DNA from: Streptomyces griseochromogenes
GTDB lineage: Bacteria > Actinomycetota > Actinomycetes > Streptomycetales > Streptomycetaceae
Assembly: GCF_001542625.1 (NCBI RefSeq)
Contig: NZ_CP016279.1
Span: forward strand, 2,232,001 to 2,296,000
Direction: 5' to 3'
Length of the DNA: 64,000 bases
Below are positions 38,301 to 44,400 of this stretch, in pieces (the stretch's first letter is position 1; every line of letters begins with the position of its first letter). The notes below the pieces were generated by a model. The model was not told where the DNA came from, did not search any database, and saw nothing but the letters and a program-made list of their open reading frames with translations. A program made the position numbers and the translations under genes.

Positions 38301-38426
38301 ACCATCCTGTCGAAGTGGATCGAAGAGCAGGGCGGATCGGAGTCCGAGAGCGAGGCGGTCGAACTCCAGTCGGCAACACCCGACCAGGTGTTTGACTTCC
38401 TCGATAAAGAACTTGGATTGAGTTAA
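23319..38426 (+). CDS. PKS-C: modular type I polyketide synthase subunit (modules W6-W8)
   Basis: The GTG at 23319 is chosen over the in-frame ATG at 23268. It has GGGAG six bases upstream, and translation then begins directly with a standard docking helix (SDEDKLRTYLKRAIADAQ); the extra 17 residues from 23268 look like untranslated leader. The product has 5035 residues: docking (1-33), W6 KS-AT-KR-ACP, W7 KS-AT-DH-KR-ACP, W8 KS-AT-KR-ACP and a C-terminal docking region ending PDQVFDFLDKELGLS. Landmarks: KS Cys near 209, 1781 and 3578; AT motifs HAFH (777), YASH (2340) and YASH (4137); DH catalytic His near 2560 and Asp near 2727; ACP Ser near 1547, 3342 and 4915. All KRs are B-type. Inferred output: acetate carbinol, methyl-branched alkene, methyl-branched carbinol. 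Confidence 0.97.
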   Translation: MSDEDKLRTYLKRAIADAQDARARLREVKARAAEPVAIVGMSCRFPGGAGSPEAFWELLASGGDAVGGFPTDRGWDLDGLYDPDPEHAGTSYTQAGAFLQDAAGFDAGFFGISPREALAMDPQQRLLLEVSWEALERAGIAPGTLQGSPTGVFAGGFASGYGLGVALAGQDAAGVEGHLMTGNATSVLSGRVSYALGLEGPAVTVDTACSSSLVALHLAAQALRSGECTLALAGGITVMATPGTFIDFSRQQGLSADGRCRAFSADADGTGWAEGAGVLVLERLSDARRNGHQVLAVVRGTAVNQDGASNGLTAPNGPSQQRVIRAALVNAQLSAADVDVVEAHGTGTTLGDPIEAQALLATYGQERSEERPLWLGSVKSNIGHTQAAAGVAGVMKMVLALQNQQLPQTLHAQEPSPHVDWSTGEVRLLSESVPWPADGRVRRAGVSSFGISGTNAHVIVEEAPSEDAEPTEVTGEPADESTEKAEPADKPAVIEADGPGAWMVSGRSAEGLTAQVGRLREWVSGRPELDPVDVGWSLAVSRSVFEHRAVVVGADREQLMTGLERLAAGASAGSVVSGVARSGVRVGLVFAGQGSQWVGMGRGLYEGSPVFAEVFDQVCGLLELELGVSVRDVVLGADGVDEGLVDQTLYAQAGLFAFEVALAAVLKASGVVADAVVGHSVGEVAAAYVAGVLSLADASRLVAARARLMQALPAGGAMAAIGASEAEVEPGLTEGVSIAAVNGPESVVVSGEVAAVDQLVEHWREKGRRVRRLRVSHAFHSAAMDPVLDELGEVAAGLEYHRPQLVWAGALTGELVSECEGGYWPAQTRQAVRFADAVGALAAQGVSVFIEVGPDGSLSALGPDAVAGIGSDEGVFVPLQRRKERDEQGVAGLVAGLARAFVHGVTVDWSVLLPAGNRVELPTYAFRHERFWPQGILALPTPGTAGGDGASTVAETQFWAAVEGGDLARIADTLAIDDQQHLSQVLPALASWRRQERDKSVTANWRYRASWSPVGEPDPGLLTGPWLLVTTAGSADDDLTQRCAQALAARGAEVVVAEVSEEAVDRAGMASLLGVVLREIGPGVVAGVVSLLALDEVPVSAYPVVAGGVAATLALVQALGDVGVGAPLWVATRGAVSAGPGEVLASPVQAQVWGLGRVVGLELPDRWGGLIDLPVVFDERAGARLAAVLAGCGEDEVAIRAAGVLGRRLSRAGQSRVSAEGWVPRGSVLITGGTGAIAGHVADWLAGRGAGRLVLTSRSGPSAPGVAALVAGLAAQGARVDVVACDVSERVDLSGLLAWTAVDGPALSAVMHTAGVLDDGVVDRLSAERLATVMGPKAASAALLDELTAELDLDAFVLFSSAASTLGAAGQGNYAAANAFLDALAENRRARGLAGLAVAWGAWAGGGFAEASEAVRARVRRGAMPAMDPQLAVRALGEAIEGSDAVLTVMDVDWAQLASAHGGADLREMPLVRDLPEIRELSAAGVSTEGVVRGEGELAQRLAGLGRAEQDRLLTDVVRAEAAAVLGHASAEAVPDKRAFKDLGFDSLTAVELRNRLNAVTGLRLPATLVFDYPTPVVLAEYLRGELTGEQAGAGASVVAVAAADEPLAIVGMSCRFPGGAGSPEAFWDLLASGEDAVGGFPTDRGWDLDSLYDPDPEHGGTSYVQQGAFLEDVSGFDAGFFGISPREALAMDPQQRLLLEVSWEALERAGIDPGALRGSATGVFAGGFASGYGLGVALAGQDAAGVEGHLMTGNATSVLSGRVSYALGLEGPAVTVDTACSSSLVALHLAAQAIRSGECSLALAGGVTVMVSPGTFVEFSRQQGLSMDGRCRAFSADADGTGWAEGAGVLVLERLSEAQRLGHPVLAVIRGSAVNQDGASNGLTAPNGPSQQRVIRAALANAQLSAADVDVVEAHGTGTTLGDPIEAQALLATYGQERSEERPLWLGSVKSNIGHTQAAAGVAGVMKMVLALQNEQLPRTLHAQEPSPHVDWSAGEVRLLSESVAWPVNGRVRRAGVSSFGLSGTNAHVIVEEAPEPAETGVSVDSGAPAAPALVVADGLAAWMVSGQSADGLTAQADRLREWVAARPELESADVAWSLAATRSVFEHRAVVVGADREELVAGLESLAGGVPAASVVSGVVRSGARVVFVFPGQGSQWLGMGRELAESSSVFAARLAECERALAPYVDWSLSDVLAGAPGAPELESADVVQPALWAVMVSLAAVWEAAGVTPDALVGHSQGEIAAATVAGMLSLEDGARVVALRSQSLRVLSGAGGMMSVTEPAARVEERLVRWDGRLSLAAVNGPAAVVVSGEPMALEELKRELEAEGVRARMVAVDYASHSAQVEQLEAEITSVLAMVAPRAGRVPMVSAMTGEVLTGTELDAGYWYRSLRASVQFDRAVRTLAGMGHQVFIEVSPHPVLLAAMTETLEEAALEAGPGAQAGIVSGTLRRDDGGAARLITSLAEAFVHGAPVDWTALLPARQRVELPTYAFQHERYWPQGVLALMTAGSAAGGDAVSLGLGAVGHPLLGAAVELAGGAGLVCTGRLSVRTQPWLADHVVGGVILLPGTGFVELVVRAGDQVGCGLLEELTLQAPLVVPADGGGVQVQVVVAAADADGRREVEVFSRPDEPGTQQPWVQHASGVIAPAEAVQEAEEDFALWPPRDATAVDIADVYAVHLADVYGPSFHGLQAVWRRGEDVFAEVALPEGVAQEAGSFGLHPALLDAALHAALLTEADAAGEGQLGEVRMPFAWTGVELHASGASVLRARLRRSAQGSLTLTAADTTGAPVVSVASLVSRPVSADQLQTTHRGVSDALFSVDWVPVSEASLPAGDWALIGTDHFALADALDTAGVPVRAFADLAEVAVAIEAGEVAPQVVLVCADTENTGDAALAAQRAAGSMLGLVQEWLEEQRLESAQLVVVTRGAVATAAGEGVTDLAAAAVWGLLRSAQSENPGRLVLADLPVTGDHAAVLPTVLGSGEPELAIRDHHAYGRRLTRPKGDLVVPEPDTDAPSRTVLVTGGTGTLGGMVARHLVVTGRAGGVVLVSRSGPGAAGVAALAGELAGLGAWVRVVVCDVADRDALAGLLGQIPADCPLGSVFHAAGIIDDGVIGALTPERLAAVMRPKVDAAWYLHELTQGLDLEHFVLFSSAAATFGAPGQGNYVAANAFLDALAAERRSAGLAGTSLAWGPWVHEAGIGRDLGERLLSRISRSGIAALGADEGLVVLDVALSRGEALLVPARLDLAGLRAQAVRSGEVPPLWRVLAGDVPVRRVVASGSGVGVGGAGEGLRRRLVGLSGVERDRLLLDVVRGNVAAVLGHVSGDAIEPGRAFSDLGFDSLIAVELRNRLNAETGLRLPATLVFDYPTPVVLARLLRAELTGDLPVDVGGVVAARSVVVDEPVAIVGMACRFPGGAGSPEELWRLLAAGADAIGPFPVDRGWDIEGLYDPDPEHAGTSYTQAGGFVQDASGFDAGFFGISPREALAMDPQQRLLLEVCWEAFERAGIDPASLRGSQTGTFVGGYASGYVGISLEGEGEFEGAEGHLMTGNATSILSGRVSYVLGLEGPAVTVDTACSSSLVALHLAAQALRSGECSLALAGGITVMATPDGFLAFSQARGLAADGRSKAFSEQADGMGMAEGVGMLVVERLSDARRNGHPVLAVVRGSAINQDGASNGLTAPNGPSQQRVIRAALASAQLSAADVDAVEAHGTGTKLGDPIEAQALLATYGQERSEEQPLWLGSVKSNIGHTQAAAGVAGVMKMVLALQNQQLPQTLHVEEPSSHVDWSAGEVELLAESVPWPVNGRVRRAGVSSFGISGTNAHIILEEAPAVEAAELDDEAPEAGGTGAPVVSGADAWLVSGRSADGLAAQAGRLREWAVARPDLDASDVGWSLAVSRSVFEHRAVVVGTDRDELVTGLENLARGGSAASVVSGVARSGARVVFVFPGQGSQWLGMGRELAESSPVFAARLAECERALAPYVDWSLSDVLAGADGAPELESADVVQPALWAVMVSLAAVWEAAGVTPDALVGHSQGEIAAATVAGMLSLEDGAKVVALRSQSLRVLSGAGGMMSVTEPAARVEERLGRWEGRLSLAAVNGPAAVVVSGEPMALEELKRELEAEGVRARMVAVDYASHCAQVEQLEKEILSVLAGVAPRAGRVPMVSAMTGEMLTGTELDAGYWYGSLRASVQFDGAVRTLAGMGHQVFIEVSPHPVLLGAITETLEEAALEAGPGTKAGVVCGTLRRDDGGATRLITSLAEAFVHGAGVDWTAVLPAGQQVELPTYAFRHERYWPQGASALLASGSVVGGDGASTVAEAQFWAAVEGGDLAQVADTLAIENEQYLGEVLPALASWRRREQDRSTTANWRYRVGWAPVAEPDPGVLTGVWLLVTAAGQSEDDLTRGCVRALAARGADVVMVQVPADAVERAEVAAVLAQALRDREPGAVAGVLSLLALDETFVQEHPAVAQGVATTLGLVQALGDSDVVAPLWAATRGAVAAVPGEVLSNPVQAQVWGLGRVVGLEHPDRWGGLIDLPAVLDERAGARLAAVLAGCGEDEVAIRQAGILGRRLSRAAQPRVSAEGWVPRGSVLITGGTGAIGGHVARWLAGRGAQRLVLTSRSGAGAAGAAALAAELAMAGARVDVVSCDVGERADLSGLLAWTGTDGPALSAVMHTAGVLDDGVVDRLSAERLATVMAPKTASAALLDELTADLDLDAFVLFSSAASTLGAAGQGNYAAANAFLDAMAESRRGRGLAGLAVAWGLWGGGGLAESNEAIRARMRRLPMPAMDPQLAVRALGEALEQPDPVLTVMDIDWAQLASVPGAADLRQRPLVRDLPEVRRLAAAGGGAGTEGVVRSEGELAQRLAGLGRAEQDRVLIDVVRAEAAVVLGHASAEAVQDSQAFKDLGFDSLTGVELRNRLNAATGLRLPATLVFDYPTPVVLATWLRTEIIQGETTSVPILDELDRLESSLSGMGSDRNMRESVTRRLQTILSKWIEEQGGSESESEAVELQSATPDQVFDFLDKELGLS
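23418..28085 (+). other. Module W6: KS-AT(malonyl)-KR(B-type)-ACP
   Basis: KS Cys is at 23943-23945. AT Ser 25356-25358 in GHSVGE and HAFH at 25647-25658 indicate malonyl. KR catalytic half is about 26988-27590, with LDD at 27267-27275. ACP Ser is 27957-27959. It is the first module of PKS-C but continues the acetate-carbinol pattern of PKS-B and shares its KR-ACP block with W4 and W5, so the repeat crosses a gene boundary. Confidence 0.93.
26526..28019 (+). repeat. KR-ACP block of W6 (copy 3 of 3)
   Basis: Offset 5094 from copy 2, across the PKS-B/PKS-C boundary. It is flanked upstream by a different, GC-richer start of the KR structural half, giving a visible mosaic junction near 26490. 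Confidence 0.88.
28134..33475 (+). other. Module W7: KS-AT(methylmalonyl)-DH-KR(B-type)-ACP
   Basis: KS Cys is at 28659-28661. AT Ser 30036-30038 in GHSQGE plus YASH at 30336-30347 are the methylmalonyl-CoA signature. DH is about 30870-31720: catalytic His 30996-30998 in [10 protein letters not shown], which fits HxxxGxxxxP, and catalytic Asp 31497-31499 in [15 protein letters not shown] is present, but with ADV rather than the usual GY-type residues before it. The KR structural half lies directly after, with no ER inserted. KR catalytic half is from about 32370, with IDD at 32643-32651 in place of LDD and Tyr 32814-32816. ACP Ser is 33342-33344. Inferred: a methyl-branched trans alkene. Confidence 0.92.
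29763..30587 (+). repeat. Methylmalonyl acyltransferase cassette, first of five copies (W7, W8, W10, W12, W13)
   Basis: An 825-bp AT block, from [10 protein letters not shown] to SPHPVL, aligns without gaps at 29763-30587, 35154-35978, 44902-45726, 54990-55814 and 61627-62451. All five carry GHSQGE and YASH; W8, W12 and W13 have Cys directly after YASH, W7 and W10 have Ser. Confidence 0.9.
32382..33897 (+). repeat. KR-ACP-KS block shared by W7/W8 and W10/W11, copy 1
   Basis: 1516 bp aligning without gaps to 47521-49036 at a constant offset of 15139. The stretch from about 32905 to the end shows only about two mismatches by eye. Third positions here favour T and G (TTG for Leu, GAT, GGT), unlike the flanks. 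Homology stops abruptly inside KS8, just after TGTFVGGY. Confidence 0.9.
33525..38175 (+). other. Module W8: KS-AT(methylmalonyl)-KR(B-type)-ACP
   Basis: KS Cys is at 34050-34052. AT Ser 35427-35429 in GHSQGE and YASH at 35727-35738 indicate methylmalonyl; the next residue is Cys rather than Ser. A dimerization element ([10 protein letters not shown]) replaces DH. KR catalytic half is about 37092-37700, with LDD at 37365-37373. ACP Ser is 38061-38063, with GVELRNRL instead of AVELRNRL after it. Inferred: a methyl-branched D-carbinol. The 5' quarter of its KS is shared with W11. Confidence 0.92.
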
Positions 38427-38469
38427 TCCCCTCGGACTTATTGACGGCAAAGTTAATTAAGGGGTCCCC
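38427..38469 (+). promoter_or_regulatory. Short intergenic gap and ribosome binding site before PKS-D
   Basis: 43 nt, noticeably AT-rich (a TTAATTAA sequence just before the site), with AAGGGG at 38459-38464 and a five-base spacer to the GTG start. The low GC probably keeps the ribosome binding site unstructured. Confidence 0.65.
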
Positions 38470-41400
38470 GTGGAGAACCAAGAAAAACTCTTCGATTACC
38501 TTAAGAAGGCTGCAGCCGAGCTTCAGGAGACTCGTAAGCGCCTGCGCAAGCTGGAGTCGGGCGAGCAGGAGCCTTTGGCGATCGTCGGGATGAGCTGCCG
38601 GTTCCCCGGTGGTGCGGGCAGCCCCGAGGAGTTCTGGGAGCTGCTGGCCGCGGGCGGGGACGCGGTCGGCGGTTTCCCCACCGACCGTGGCTGGGACACC
38701 GACAGCCTCTACGACCCCGACCCGGATCAGGCCGGGACGTCGTATGTCCAGCAGGGCGGATTCCTGCAGGACGCGGCGGGTTTTGATGCGGGATTCTTCG
38801 GTATCAGTCCGCGTGAGGCCCTTGCCATGGATCCGCAGCAGCGGCTGCTGCTGGAGGTGTCGTGGGAGGCGCTGGAGCGGGCCGGCATCGACCCCAAGGC
38901 ACTGAAGGGGAGCCCCACCGGCGTCTTCGCGGGTGGTTTCGCGTCGGGTTACGGGCTCGGTGTGGCGCTTGCGGGACAGGACGCGGCCGGTGTCGAGGGC
39001 CACTTGATGACCGGTAACGCGACGAGTGTGCTCTCGGGCCGGGTCTCGTACGCACTGGGTCTTGAGGGCCCGGCCGTCACGGTGGACACGGCGTGTTCGT
39101 CGTCGCTGGTGGCACTGCACCTGGCCGGCCAGGCACTTCGGTCGGGCGAGTGCTCGCTGGCTCTCGCCGGTGGCGTCACGGTCATGGTGACACCGGGGAC
39201 GTTCATCGAGTTTTCCCGGCAGCAGGGCCTCTCGCCGGACGGGCGGTGCCGGGCGTTCGCCGCGGAAGCGGACGGGACAGGTTGGGCCGAGGGCGCCGGT
39301 GTCCTGGTGCTGGAGCGGCTGTCCGACGCCCGTCGCAACGGGCATCAGGTGCTGGCCGTGATACGTGGCTCCGCGGTCAACCAGGACGGCGCGTCCAACG
39401 GCCTGACCGCCCCGAACGGCCCCTCGCAGCAGCGAGTGATCCGCGCGGCCCTCAGCAACGCGCGCCTGTCCGCCGGGGACGTGGATGTCGTCGAGGCACA
39501 CGGCACCGGAACCAAGCTCGGCGACCCGATCGAGGCACAGGCACTGCTCGCCACCTACGGCCAGGACCGGGCCGAGCAGGAGCCGTTGTGGCTGGGCTCG
39601 GTGAAGTCCAACATCGGCCACACACAGGCCGCCGCTGGTGTCGCCGGTGTCATCAAGATGGTGCTGGCGCTGCAGCACGGGGAATTGCCGCAGACGCTGC
39701 ACGCGCAGGAGCCGTCACCGCACGTGGACTGGTCGGCCGGTGAGGTACGGCTGCTGACCGAGTCCGTGGCGTGGCCCGCCGGGGAGCGTGTGCGCCGGGC
39801 CGGTGTCTCGGCGTTCGGCATCAGCGGCACCAACGTTCACCTCATCGTCGAAGAAGCGCCCGCCGCCGAGGCCACTGAACTCGAGGACGGCGTCACCGAG
39901 GCACCTGAGGCGGACGCCGAGAGCACGGCGCCGGTGGTGTCGGGTGCGGGTGCCCGTGCGTGGGTGGTGTCGGGGCGGTCGGCGGAGGGTTTGACCGCGC
40001 AGGTCGGCCGGTTGCGGGAGTGGGTGAGTGGGCGGCCGGAGCTGGATCCGGCGGATGTGGGGTGGTCGTTGGCAGTGTCGCGGTCCGTGTTCGAACACCG
40101 GGCCGTGCTTTTGGGAGACGAGCGCGATGAGTTGGTGGCCGGCCTGGAGAGGCTGGCCGCTGGAGCGTCTACGGGTTCGGTGGTGGCCGGGGTCGCGCGC
40201 CAGGGTGTGCGGGTGGGTTTGGTGTTCGCGGGTCAGGGCTCGCAGTGGGTGGGGATGGGGCGCGGCTTGTATGAGGGCAGTTCTGTCTTCGCTGAGGTGT
40301 TTGATCAGGTGTGTGGGTTGTTGGAGTTGGAGTTGGGGGTGTCGGTTCGGGATGTCGTCCTGGGTGCGGACGGTGTCGACGAAGGCTTGGTGGATCAGAC
40401 GCTGTATGCGCAGGCTGGTCTGTTCGCGTTCGAGGTGGCGTTGGCGGCTGTGCTGAAGGCGTCCGGTGTCGTGGCGGACGCGGTCGTGGGTCATTCGGTG
40501 GGTGAGGTCGCGGCGGCGTATGTGGCGGGCGTGTTGTCGCTTGCGGATGCCAGCCGTCTGGTTGCGGCGCGTGCTCGTTTGATGCAGGCGTTGCCTGCGG
40601 GTGGTGCGATGGCGGCGATCGGTGCCTCGGAGGCCGAGGTGGAGCCCGGGCTGACACCGGGCGTGTCGGTCGCGGCGGTCAACGGGCCGGAGTCTGTGGT
40701 GATCTCCGGTGAGACGGCAGCGGTTGAACAACTGGTGGAGCACTGGCGGGAGAAGGGCCGTCGGGTACGGCGGCTGCGCGTGAGTCATGCCTTCCATTCG
40801 GCGGCGATGGACCCGGTGTTGGATGAGCTGGGTGAGGTTGCGGCGGGGCTGGAGTACCACCGGCCGGAGCTGGTGTGGGCGGGTGCTCTGACCGGTGAGC
40901 TGGTCAGTGAATGCGAGGGTGGGTACTGGCCGGCGCAGACGCGTCGGGCGGTGCGGTTCGCGGACGCGCTGGGTGCGCTGGCGGCGCAGGGCGTGTCGGT
41001 GTTCATCGAGGTCGGTCCGGACGGTTCGTTGTCCGCGCTGGGCCCGGATGCCGTTGCCGGTATCGGCAGCGACGAAGGTGTGTTCGTCCCGCTCCAGCGG
41101 CGTAAGGAGCGTGACGAGCAGGGTGTGGTGGGCCTGGTTGCGGGTCTGGCGCGGGCGTTCGTCCATGGCGTGACCGTGGACTGGAGCGCGCTGCTATCGG
41201 CTGGGAACCGGGTTGAGCTGCCCACGTATGCGTTCCGGCACGAGCGGTTCTGGCCTCAGGGATTGCTGGCGCTGCCCACCCCGGGAACGGCGGGTGGGGA
41301 TGGTGCGAGCACGGTGGCCGAGGCCCAGTTCTGGGCTGCCGTTGAGGGTGGAGACCTGGCGCAGATCGCCGACACGCTGGCGATCGACGACCAGCAGTAT

Positions 41401-44400
41401 CTGGGTGAGCTGCTGCCGGCGCTGGCTTCGTGGCGGCGTCGGGAACGGGACCGGTCGGTCACCGGAAGCTGGCGCTACCGGGTGAATTGGGCAGGCGTCG
41501 CCGAGCCCGACCCCGTCGTACTGACGGGCCCCTGGCTGGTCGTGGTCCCGGCCGGATCGGCCGACGACGATCTGACGCGGGGATGCGTGCGCGCGCTCGC
41601 CGCCCGCGGCGCGGAAGCCGTCGTCGCCGAGGTGCCGGCCGGGACGGTGGACCGTACCGACGTGGTCGCGATCCTCGACCGGGCGGTACAGGACACGGGC
41701 GCGGTGGCCGGTGTGCTGTCGCTGCTGGCAGTGGACGAGACACCTGTGCCCGCTCACCCGGTGGTGGCCCAGGGCCTCGCCGCGACGCTGGCCCTGGTGC
41801 AGGCACTGGGCGACGCCGGTGTGGTCGCACCGCTGTGGGTGGCCACGCGCGGAGCGGTGGCCACCGTGCCGAGCGAGATGCTGGCCGGCCCGGTGCAGGC
41901 GCAGGTGTGGGGCCTCGGCCGAGTGGTGGCCCAGGAACACCCGGACCGGTGGGGCGGGTTGATCGACCTGCCCGCCGTACTCGACGAGCGCGCCGGAGCG
42001 CGGCTGGCGGCCGTGCTGGCCGGATGCGGCGAGGACGAGGTGGCGATCCGCCAGGCTGGGATTCTGGGTCGTCGGCTGAGCCGGGCTGCGCAGCCGCGTG
42101 TCTCCGCCGAGGGCTGGGTGCCGCGTGGGAGTGTGCTGATCACGGGTGGTACCGGTGCGATCGGCGGGCACGTGGCGCGCTGGCTGGCCGGCCGTGGTGC
42201 TCAGCGGTTGGTGCTGACCAGCCGGTCCGGAGCCGGTGCTGCGGGTGTTGCGGCGCTGGCCGCCGAACTGGCCGCGGCCGGCGCGCGCGTGGATGTCGTG
42301 TCCTGCGATGTCGGTGAGCGGGCGGACCTGTCCGGGTTGCTGGCCTGGACCGGGACGGACGGTCCCGCACTGTCCGCGGTGATGCACACGGCCGGTGTGC
42401 TGGACGACGGCGTGGTCGACCGGCTGTCGGCGGAACGACTCGCCACGGTGCTGGCGCCCAAGGCCGCGAGCGCGGCTCTGCTGGACGAGCTGACCGCCGA
42501 CCTCGACCTCGACGCGTTCGTGTTGTTCTCCTCGGTAGCCTCCACACTGGGTGCCGCCGGTCAGGGCAACTACGCGGCGGCGAACGCCTTCCTGGACGCC
42601 GTGGCGGAGCACCGGCGGAACAGGGGACTGCGCGGGCTGTCGGTGGCCTGGGGCACCTGGGGCGGTGGCGGTTTCGCCGAGGCCAGTGAGGCGGTTCGTG
42701 CCCGGGTGAGGCGGGGTGCGATGCCGGCGATGGATCCGCAGTTGGCGGTGCGGGCGCTGGGCGAGGCCATCGAGGGTTCCGACGCCGTGTTGACGGTGAT
42801 GGATGTCGACTGGGCCCAGCTCGCTTCGGCGCCGGGCGCGGCCGACTTGCGGGAGATGCCGCTGGTGCGGGATCTGCCTGAGATCCGTCAGCTGCCTGCC
42901 GCGGGCGTGAGTACCGAGGGTGTGGTGCGTGGTGAGGGTGAACTGGCGCAGCGGTTGGCTGGGTTGGGGCGGGCCGAGCGGGACCGGTTGTTGACGGATG
43001 TGGTGCGGGCCGAGGCGGCCGCGGTGCTGGGGCATGCCTCGGCGGAGGCGGTGCAGGACAGGCGGGCGTTCAAGGACCTTGGCTTCGATTCGCTGACCGC
43101 GGTCGAGCTGCGCAACCGCCTGAATGCGGTGACCGGGCTGCGACTGCCCGCCACGCTGGTGTTCGACTACCCGACTCCGGTGGTCCTTGCCGAGTACCTG
43201 CGGGGTGAGCTGACCGGTGAGCAGGCGGGTGCTGGTGGGTCTGTCGTGGTTGCGGCGGCTACGGATGAGCCGTTGGCCATTGTTGGCATGAGCTGTCGGT
43301 TCCCTGGTGGTGCGGGCAGCCCGGAGGCGTTCTGGGACCTGCTGGCCTCGGGTGGGGACGCGGTGGGCGGCTTCCCGACCGACCGTGGCTGGGACCTGGA
43401 CGGTCTGTACGACCCTGACCCGGACCATGCGGGCACCTCTTACACCCAGGCGGGCGCGTTCCTGCAAAATGCGGCGGACTTCGATGCCGGGTTCTTCGGC
43501 ATCAGCCCGCGCGAGGCCCTCGCCATGGATCCGCAGCAGCGGTTGCTGCTGGAGGTGTCGTGGGAGGCGCTGGAGCGGGCCGGAATAGACCCCGGTGCGC
43601 TACGGGGCTCGGCCACAGGCGTCTTCGCGGGCGGTTTCGCATCGGGCTACGGATATGGCGTGGCGCTGGCCGGCGAAGCGGCATCGGGCCTGGAAGGGCA
43701 CCTGATGACCGGTAACGCGACGAGCGTGCTCTCCGGTCGGGTGTCGTATGCACTGGGTCTGGAAGGCCCGGCGGTGACCGTGGACACGGCGTGTTCGTCG
43801 TCGCTGGTGGCGCTGCACCTGGCCGCTCAGGCGATCCGCTCCGGGGAGTGCTCGCTGGCACTGGCCGGCGGTGTCACGGTCATGACCAATCCGGGGACGT
43901 TCGTCGACTTCTCCCGGCAGCAGGGGCTGTCGGCGGACGGACGGTGCCGGGCGTTCTCGGCGGACGCGGACGGGACCGGATGGGCCGAGGGAGTCGGCAT
44001 CCTGGTGCTGGAACGGCTGTCCGACGCCCGCCGCAACGGGCACCGAGTCCTGGCGGTGGTCCGCGGTTCCGCGGTGAACCAGGACGGCGCGTCCAACGGA
44101 CTGACCGCGCCGAACGGCCCCTCGCAGCAGCGGGTGATCCGCGCGGCCCTGGCGAACGCCCAGTTGTCGGCGGCTGATGTCGATGTGGTGGAGGCGCACG
44201 GTACGGGCACCACGCTGGGCGACCCGATCGAGGCGCAGGCGCTGCTCGCGACCTATGGCCAGGAGCGGCCAGAAGACCAGCCCCTGTGGCTGGGCTCGGT
44301 GAAGTCCAACATCGGACACACGCAGGCCGCCGCCGGTGTCGCCGGTGTGATGAAGATGGTGCTGGCGCTGCAGAACGAGCAGCTGCCGCAGACGCTGCAC